Assembly (NCBI GenBank): GCA_016290715.1
Contig: JAEEUY010000056.1
Coordinates: forward strand, 1 to 8,238
Source of the DNA: Bacteroidales bacterium
Lineage (GTDB): Bacteria; Bacteroidota; Bacteroidia; Bacteroidales; WCHB1-69
Length of the DNA stretch: 8,238 nt
Reading direction: 5' to 3'
Below, piece after piece: positions 1 through 4,374 of this stretch (its first letter is position 1; the number at the start of each line of letters is the position of its first letter). The position numbers and the translations under genes were made by a program. The notes beneath the pieces were generated by a model, which saw nothing but the letters and a program-made list of their open reading frames with translations, searched no databases and was not told the origin of the DNA.

Positions 1-11
1 ACCAAAACGTT

Positions 12-1622
12 TTATAATTTGGTATTTTTCAATAAAGAAGCGGCAATAAAATCCACAAACAGAGGATGCGGACGGTTTGGACGCGATTTGAATTCCGGAT
101 GGAATTGGCATGCCACAAACCACGGATGATCTTTCAATTCAATCATTTCAACCACACTTTCGTTAGGTGAAGTTCCGGAGATAATCATTCCATTTTTGAC
201 CAATACTTCCTTATAATCGTTATTTACTTCATAACGATGACGGTGGCGCTCACTTATTTCAGCACACTGATAAGCGGCAAACGCTTTTGTTCCAGGCTTT
301 AACTTACACGGATATTTTCCCAAACGCAACGAACCGCCCAACATACTATACTCATTTTGGCCGGGAAGAAAATCAATTACCGGATAAGGAGTTGCAGGGT
401 CAATCTCTTTACTATTTGCGTTTTTCAGATGAGCCACATTTCGGGCGAATTCAATAATAGCGATTTGCATTCCCAAGCAGAGTCCTAAGTAGGGGATATT
501 ATTTTCGCGTGCATAACGGGCAGCCGTAATTTTCCCTTCAATGCCGCGGGAACCGAAGCCGCCGGGAATAATAATCCCATTTGCATTTTTCAGCATTACC
601 CCCACGCTTTTTTCCGTAAGTTCTTCTGCATCAACCCATTTTATATGCAATTCCGTCTGGTTAAAGATAGCCGCATGTTTCAATGCTTCCACCACACTCA
701 AATAGGCATCATGCAACTCAATATACTTCCCAACCAAGGCAATCTCCACTTTGGATTTCAAATTCTTGCTCTTATTCACCATTTGTTGCCAATCGTTCAA
801 ATCCTTCTCTTTGCAGCGCAAATGCAGACGTTCTATCACGCGTTCTGCCAACCCCTCCTCTTCCAAAGCCAACGGGATTTCATAAAGTGACGGCATATCC
901 AGATTCTCAATAATATTTTCTACACGGACATTACAAAATAGCGACAATTTCTCTTTCAACTCTTTACCGATAGCGCGGTCGCAGCGACAAACAAGAATAT
1001 CGGGTTGTATCCCCAAACCGAGCAATTCCCGCACACTATGCTGCACCGGCTTGGTTTTAATCTCATTGCTGGGCGTAATGGACGGCAGCAAGGCAACATG
1101 GATAAACATACAATTATTGTATCCCTCTTCTACCGTAAATTGACGAATAGCTTCCAAAAACGGTAAACTTTCATAGTCTCCCACCGTTCCACCAATTTCC
1201 ACGATAGCCACATCCACCTTGTTGGTAGTGGCATTCAACCTGATTTTTTCTTTAATCATGTTGGTAATGTGCGGAATCATCTGAATCGTAGAACCCGCAT
1301 ATACGCCATTCCGTTCATTATTAATGACCGTGTAATAAACTTTTCCTGCAGTTACATTGCAATGCTTATTCAGATTTTCGTCAATGAAACGCTCATAATG
1401 ACCAATATCCAAGTCGGTTTCCCCGCCGTCGTCAGTAACAAACACCTCCCCATGCTGGTATGGATTCATGGTTCCCGGATCCACATTCAAGTAGGGGTCA
1501 AGTTTTTGCATTGTTACTTTTAAACCCCTGGATTTCAACAATCTGCCTAAAGATGCTGCGGTGATTCCCTTGCCTAAACCGGAAACAACGCCGCCCATCA
1601 CAAAAATGTATTTTATAGCCAT
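12..1622 (-). CDS. pyrG: CTP synthase (glutamine-hydrolysing), complete
   Basis: The enzyme makes CTP from UTP, ATP and glutamine in the cytoplasm, the last step of de novo pyrimidine nucleotide synthesis. The 536 residues match the usual family length. The N-terminal synthetase domain (about 1-270) has the P-loop GLGKG at 15-19, the Mg/ATP region around D70-D72, E142 in VEIGGTVGDYE, and the UTP/CTP-binding KTKP at 189-192. The C-terminal class I glutaminase domain (about 290-536) has the oxyanion loop PGGFG at 353-357, nucleophile C382 in GLCLGMQ, the lid ERHRHRYE at 458-465, and H508 and E510 in FHPE. Start: ATG with no Shine-Dalgarno but an AT-rich leader. It lies 57 bases downstream of coaE with its own promoter. 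Oddities: M9 replaces the usual Thr of the FVTGG motif, and V107 and A109 replace Asp107 and Leu109 of the E. coli enzyme. The overall sequence type resembles proteobacterial and Firmicutes PyrG rather than typical Bacteroides PyrG. The assignment itself is secure. Confidence 0.98.
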   Translation of the reverse strand: MAIKYIFVMGGVVSGLGKGITAASLGRLLKSRGLKVTMQKLDPYLNVDPGTMNPYQHGEVFVTDDGGETDLDIGHYERFIDENLNKHCNVTAGKVYYTVINNERNGVYAGSTIQMIPHITNMIKEKIRLNATTNKVDVAIVEIGGTVGDYESLPFLEAIRQFTVEEGYNNCMFIHVALLPSITPSNEIKTKPVQHSVRELLGLGIQPDILVCRCDRAIGKELKEKLSLFCNVRVENIIENLDMPSLYEIPLALEEEGLAERVIERLHLRCKEKDLNDWQQMVNKSKNLKSKVEIALVGKYIELHDAYLSVVEALKHAAIFNQTELHIKWVDAEELTEKSVGVMLKNANGIIIPGGFGSRGIEGKITAARYARENNIPYLGLCLGMQIAIIEFARNVAHLKNANSKEIDPATPYPVIDFLPGQNEYSMLGGSLRLGKYPCKLKPGTKAFAAYQCAEISERHRHRYEVNNDYKEVLVKNGMIISGTSPNESVVEMIELKDHPWFVACQFHPEFKSRPNRPHPLFVDFIAASLLKNTKL

Positions 1623-1645
1623 AATAATAATGTAATAAGAAGTTG

Positions 1646-1679
1646 CAAAGTTACTGTTTTTTCCCGAATTCTCACAAAA
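1646..1679 (-). promoter_or_regulatory. Bacteroidota-type promoter for pyrG
   Basis: Read on the minus strand, TAACTTTG (1646-1653) fits the Bacteroidota -7 consensus TAnnTTTG exactly. A TTG (1675-1677) within TTTTG (1675-1679) lies 21 bases upstream, where the -33 element is expected. Transcription would begin near 1639, giving a leader of under 20 bases before the pyrG ATG. The -33 element begins one base past the coaE stop codon, so pyrG probably has its own transcript besides any read-through from coaE. No pyrimidine-responsive leader or attenuator is visible. Confidence 0.75.
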
Positions 1680-2213
1680 TCACCAATCCTCATCATGTTC
1701 TATCACTTCATCTGCCCACAAGCACTTCTGCTCCTGACCTATCTGTCGATGAATACGCTCCATAATTTCCGCTTCACTCATTTGCGGATTTCTTCTTTTG
1801 ATACGGGCAATACGCACTGGAACAGAAGCATTTACAACTATTACCTTGTCAAAATAGTTTTGCAAATCAGCTTCATAAATGAGTGCCGATTCCATCATCA
1901 CTTTATCACAATTCTGCTGCATCGCCCATCGTTCAAACTCCTGCATTACCAAGGGATGAATAATTGCATTTAGTTTGGCAAGCAACACTTCATCTTGAAA
2001 TACACATTGCGCCAACTTACCAAAGTCTAATTTTTCTTCAACAAACACATCATCCCCAAAGATTTTTCGTATTTTTTCGATGACCTCTTTGCGATTATAT
2101 AATTTTTTAGCCTCTTCATCAGCATAAAAAACAGGGATTCCTTGTTTGATAAAAATCCTTGAAATGAACGTTTTACCCGTTCCGATACCTCCAGTTAACG
2201 CTATTTTTTCCAT
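1680..2213 (-). CDS. coaE: Dephospho-CoA kinase, short at the C-terminus
   Basis: This cytoplasmic kinase phosphorylates the 3'-hydroxyl of dephospho-CoA with ATP, the final step of CoA synthesis. From the chosen start it has 177 residues: MEKIALTGG, P-loop GGIGTGKT at 8-15, ADEEAK at 31-36 (the family DADxxAK region, with D32 the probable base), IHP at 85-87, MESALIYEA at 107-115 (equivalent of the family PLLFE strand), and the basic lid segment RIARIKRRN at 134-142. An upstream in-frame ATG at 2255 would add 14 hydrophobic residues before the P-loop strand. I reject it because family members begin directly at this strand. The protein stops at ADEVIEHDEDW, whereas most CoaE proteins run about 195-206 residues and continue through a C-terminal helix after this ADxVI segment. 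Catalytic residues appear intact, so I call it a short but probably working gene. A lesion of the 3' end remains possible. Confidence 0.93.
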   Translation of the reverse strand: MEKIALTGGIGTGKTFISRIFIKQGIPVFYADEEAKKLYNRKEVIEKIRKIFGDDVFVEEKLDFGKLAQCVFQDEVLLAKLNAIIHPLVMQEFERWAMQQNCDKVMMESALIYEADLQNYFDKVIVVNASVPVRIARIKRRNPQMSEAEIMERIHRQIGQEQKCLWADEVIEHDEDW

Positions 2214-2222
2214 AACTGAAAG

Positions 2223-2230
2223 CAAAAATA
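2223..2230 (-). promoter_or_regulatory. Possible -7 element for coaE
   Basis: The minus strand reads TATTTTTG, which fits TAnnTTTG, only 9 bases before the coaE ATG at 2213. No TTG lies at the expected distance upstream; the nearest (2247-2249) leaves a 16-base spacer. If used, the coaE message would be almost leaderless and the upstream alternative ATG at 2255 would not be transcribed. Such T-rich matches arise by chance in AT-rich DNA, so this is tentative. Confidence 0.3.
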
Positions 2231-2280
2231 CAAAAAATATGTATTCCAATTTCATAATATGGCTATAAAAAGAAGATGGA

Positions 2281-2312
2281 TTCTAAAAATCAGCGGATTT
2301 TTAGTAACTTTG
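2281..2312 (+). promoter_or_regulatory. Probable promoter for the TSCPD-domain gene
   Basis: TAACTTTG at 2305-2312 fits the Bacteroidota -7 consensus exactly. The -33 position, 21 bases upstream at 2281-2283, reads TTC rather than TTG, so it is weaker than the pyrG promoter. A leader of about 60 bases follows before the ATG at 2377. The 14-base core AGTAACTTTGCAAC (2303-2316) is identical to that of the pyrG promoter. Confidence 0.6.
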
Positions 2313-2361
2313 CAACCTTAAACAATCAACTATTCCCTAATCAATATACTCATGTATTTTT

Positions 2362-2367
2362 AGGAGG
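2362..2367 (+). promoter_or_regulatory. Perfect Shine-Dalgarno site before the TSCPD gene
   Basis: AGGAGG lies 9 bases upstream of the ATG at 2377, the ideal sequence and spacing for pairing with 16S rRNA, and it fixes the start codon. None of the other starts in this window has such a site. Bacteroidota rarely rely on Shine-Dalgarno pairing, so its presence here stands out. Confidence 0.8.
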
Positions 2368-2376
2368 CGAAACCGC

Positions 2377-2637
2377 ATGAAATACCAATATCAAACCACT
2401 GGAACTTGTTCAAAATTCATTGAATTTGAGATAGATAACGATAATATCATCCACAACGTCATATTTTATGGCGGATGTAGTGGAAATTTACAAGGAATCA
2501 GCAAATTAGTGGAAGGACTTACCTCCGATGAAGTAATCCACAAATTGAAAGGGATCAGCTGCAGCGGCGGCCCGACCAGTTGCCCCGACCAGTTAGCCAC
2601 AGCCATCATTCAAGCTCTGGAACAACAAACCAAATAA
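2377..2637 (+). CDS. Small TSCPD-domain protein (TIGR03905-like)
   Basis: An 86-residue soluble protein with no signal peptide or membrane segment. The sequence fits the stand-alone TSCPD family: TTGTCS near the N-terminus, the YGGCSGN segment at 31-37, GLTSDEVIHKLKGISC in the middle, and the signature TSCPDQL at 67-73. Four cysteines (11, 34, 62 and 69) sit in these conserved blocks and could together bind a metal; that is an inference. The same domain occurs at the C-terminus of some vitamin B12-dependent ribonucleotide reductases, but no catalytic function is established for the stand-alone protein and I do not assign one. The gene is transcribed divergently from coaE and is separated by 223 bases from the haem operon that follows in the same direction, so it is probably a single-gene unit. 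No clear hairpin terminator follows it. Confidence 0.88.
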   Translation: MKYQYQTTGTCSKFIEFEIDNDNIIHNVIFYGGCSGNLQGISKLVEGLTSDEVIHKLKGISCSGGPTSCPDQLATAIIQALEQQTK

Positions 2638-2723
2638 AAGTGGCGAATAAAACACATCATTAGTTCATACCAATTCCTCAAATTTTTCACCTCAGTAATA
2701 ATGGGGCACATTGGATATTAGAG

Positions 2724-2736
2724 CACATCCCATGTG
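2724..2736. repeat. 13-base perfect palindrome CACAT-CCC-ATGTG
   Basis: A 5-base stem with a 3-base centre, upstream of the repeat cluster before the lipoprotein gene. It is too short and lacks a T-tract, so it is not a terminator. It could be half of an operator or chance. Confidence 0.4.
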
Positions 2737-2811
2737 TAATCATTTTATAGGATAGGGCAAATACATATTTCCCATTTTATAGGGATAATCCCTCCCATAG
2801 GGCATGATTAC
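2736..2811. promoter_or_regulatory. Repeat-rich probable operator of the haem operon
   Basis: An 8-base inverted repeat, GTAATCAT (2736-2743) and ATGATTAC (2804-2811), encloses a cluster of short repeats. Within it CATTTTATAGG occurs twice (2741-2751 and 2773-2783), 32 bases apart, about three helical turns. ATAGGG occurs at 2752-2757, 2779-2784 and 2797-2802, with an ATAGG at 2747-2751. GGGATAATCCC (2782-2792) is a perfect palindrome with one central base. The cluster overlaps a possible -7 element and ends 50 bases before the first gene of a predicted haem uptake operon, so it may bind an iron- or haem-responsive regulator. I cannot match it with confidence to a known Fur box, and no cobalamin riboswitch is visible. 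Confidence 0.5.
2741..2783 (+). repeat. Direct repeat pair CATTTTATAGG
   Basis: Two exact 11-base copies at 2741-2751 and 2773-2783, with start-to-start spacing of 32 bases. Both lie within the control region upstream of the haem operon and are the longest exact direct repeat noticed there. Confidence 0.7.
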
Positions 2812-2816
2812 TTTTG
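2809..2816 (+). promoter_or_regulatory. Possible -7 element of the haem operon
   Basis: TACTTTTG fits TAnnTTTG and lies 44 bases before the ATG at 2861, giving a leader of about 40 bases. There is no TTG at the expected -33 distance (2785-2789 reads ATAAT), which is compatible with a weak, regulated promoter. It overlaps the right arm of the 8-base inverted repeat, so a protein bound there could block polymerase. Confidence 0.45.
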
Positions 2817-2860
2817 CAAATAAGTATTTGCTATTATTTTTTTCACTTAAATACATAAAA

Positions 2861-3715
2861 ATGAAAACATTAAAACCGATCTTATGTGCTTTGATAGCAC
2901 TTACAACTTTATTCACAAATTGCAAGAAAGAAGAAATATTGCCGACTGATCTTTCAGGGACTTACATCGGCTATACCCTCACCAACAGCCAGTTTTTCAG
3001 CAACTACTTTACGAATGAGGAAAAAGTAGTTATAGAGTCGGTGAACGAGGAGAGCATTAAACTCACCCTTTATTCAACCAATTGGGGAACAACCACTGTA
3101 ACCAATATGAAAATAAATTCTTCAGGTAAAACTTGTTCTTTTTCAGGCAATGGGTCCATCGTTATAAATGGAATGCAAGGAGGAAGCCAAACCTATGATT
3201 GCACCCTCATCGGTACAGTTGATGAGAACAAACACGCAAGGGTTACTGTCAACGTTCCAGCTGTCATGGGAGGGACATCCATTGTCTTTACCAGTGGAAC
3301 TGCACCTACAGACTATTACGTTGCCGACACTTATGAAGGGAACATAGAAATGAGCATTATGAATGAACCTCAAGGTGAGCCCACTCTTGCAAACATTACT
3401 TTGGAGCCAACCGGCAACAATGCTGTAAACATTATACTCCCTAGCATAGGAGAAGGGAATATGAGCATCCCATCATTAATCATACCTAACATTCCTATAG
3501 CCACTTCCGATCACCAGACCTTTACTATCGTTGAAACTTCTTTTGAACAAACTGTTGACAATAGGAATTATACTGGCACAATCACAGGAGCAGTGTCCGA
3601 CAGCAAGTTAACGCTCAACTACTCAATTAAACCAGGAGCTATGCCGATGAACATTATATGCGTATTCACAACCAACGATAATAATGGCAAACTGCTCCCC
3701 ACCGTAAATCTTTAA
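2861..3715 (+). CDS. Two-domain calycin-like lipoprotein, first gene of the haem operon
   Basis: A 284-residue probable lipoprotein. A signal peptide (MKTLKPILCALIAL...) leads to C21 in the lipobox-like LFTNC. The next residues KKEE resemble the acidic export signal that sends Bacteroidota lipoproteins to the cell surface. The mature part falls into two similar halves, about 30-150 and 155-280, each opening with a short GTYIG or TYEGN strand motif. The ends also match: VNVPAVMGGTSIVFTSG and SIKPGAMPMNIICVFTTN. This suggests tandem calycin-like beta-barrel domains, a fold known in Bacteroidota lipoproteins near hmuY. The second half is rich in methionine. An in-frame ATG at 2804 was rejected because it would place non-signal residues before the clear signal peptide. 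The next gene (hmuY-like) starts 11 bases after the stop, so it is cotranscribed. A role in binding haem or another tetrapyrrole at the surface is an inference from context. Confidence 0.8.
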   Translation: MKTLKPILCALIALTTLFTNCKKEEILPTDLSGTYIGYTLTNSQFFSNYFTNEEKVVIESVNEESIKLTLYSTNWGTTTVTNMKINSSGKTCSFSGNGSIVINGMQGGSQTYDCTLIGTVDENKHARVTVNVPAVMGGTSIVFTSGTAPTDYYVADTYEGNIEMSIMNEPQGEPTLANITLEPTGNNAVNIILPSIGEGNMSIPSLIIPNIPIATSDHQTFTIVETSFEQTVDNRNYTGTITGAVSDSKLTLNYSIKPGAMPMNIICVFTTNDNNGKLLPTVNL

Positions 3716-3726
3716 TTTGATATTCC

Positions 3727-4374
3727 ATGAACAACAAGTGCACCTTCTTTTTGTTTTTTCTATTTAGTTCTACTTTGCTGAACTCTTGTGATGGCATATT
3801 CCACAATATTTATGATGAGAGGGAAAACGTATCCCAAAACGACTATGGATTTATCAAAATCAGTGATGGCGAGAACTACGGCATCATTTATGTGGATGCC
3901 ACTGCATACGACAGATGGACATATATCGATTTAAAAAACAAAAAGATAGACACCACCAATATTTTATTGGAAGAAGAAGAACCCTTCGAATGGGATTTTG
4001 CACTACATCGCTATGATACTAAAACGCATAATGGCTCAGTTGCAGAAAGTGCATACACATCTTTAGAAGATTTATGGGCGGCCGGCAATATCAACTTTAA
4101 TGGGTTTGCCCCGGACATCAACGACTCTGTAATGGTGGACGTATCTGGCATGATGGAGGGTATTATCCGGTATGCCCCCAGCACAAAAAATCCCATTCTC
4201 TCACAATGGATGGATCTCAATACGAGTACGATGCCCCCCATTTATACCCTTTCAAACCATATTTACATTCTCAAAATGTCTGACGGGAAACGGGCAGCGC
4301 TTCATTTTGTAAATTATATGAACCCTGCCAGTGTCAAAGGATTTATCACTATCTATTACCTATATCCTTACTAA
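3727..4374 (+). CDS. hmuY: HmuY-family haem-binding lipoprotein
   Basis: HmuY proteins are surface or secreted lipoproteins that take haem from host proteins and pass it to the HmuR receptor. This one has 215 residues, close to the 216 of P. gingivalis HmuY. A signal peptide ends in the lipobox LLNSC with C21 as lipidation site. Family features are the early strand region WTYIDLKNKK at 64-73, the hallmark FEWDFALHRYDTKTHNG at 87-103, VMVDVSGMMEG at 135-145, TSTMPPIY at 166-173, and the C-terminal strands IYILKMSDGKRAALHFVNYMN. P. gingivalis HmuY binds haem with two histidines. Here the corresponding loops hold methionines (M136, M142, M143, M169) and no histidine, as in Met-ligated homologues of other Bacteroidales. 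The start has no Shine-Dalgarno. The stop overlaps the next start in TAATG, so translation of the receptor gene is probably coupled. Confidence 0.88.
   Translation: MNNKCTFFLFFLFSSTLLNSCDGIFHNIYDERENVSQNDYGFIKISDGENYGIIYVDATAYDRWTYIDLKNKKIDTTNILLEEEEPFEWDFALHRYDTKTHNGSVAESAYTSLEDLWAAGNINFNGFAPDINDSVMVDVSGMMEGIIRYAPSTKNPILSQWMDLNTSTMPPIYTLSNHIYILKMSDGKRAALHFVNYMNPASVKGFITIYYLYPY

Noticed and set aside
2214..2255. Upstream in-frame ATG that would extend CoaE by 14 residues
   Set aside because: The added hydrophobic residues precede the P-loop strand where family members begin, and a possible promoter element lies inside this stretch.
2352..2363. Three-codon reading frame (Met-Tyr-Phe-stop) in the leader of the TSCPD gene
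   Set aside because: It is too short and has no ribosome site of its own; its stop overlaps the AGGAGG by chance as far as can be seen.
2638..2703. Terminator after the TSCPD gene
   Set aside because: No GC-rich hairpin followed by a T-run could be found; only AT-rich sequence without clear pairing.
2804..2860. Upstream ATG for the calycin-like lipoprotein
   Set aside because: It would put 19 residues before a complete signal peptide and overlaps the possible -7 element; the ATG at 2861 in an A-rich context fits much better.
2638..2860. Cobalamin riboswitch upstream of a TonB receptor/CobN-like operon
   Set aside because: No B12-box-like GCCACTG segment or long structured leader is visible, and the genes match haem uptake rather than B12 uptake.
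2740..2925. Minus-strand frame of 61 codons across the control region
   Set aside because: No family resemblance, no start signal, and it runs over the repeats and the signal peptide of the plus-strand gene.
4011..4241. Minus-strand open frames inside hmuY, hmuR, hmuS and pyrG
   Set aside because: They are shadows of long, well-supported genes on the other strand and show no recognisable protein features.
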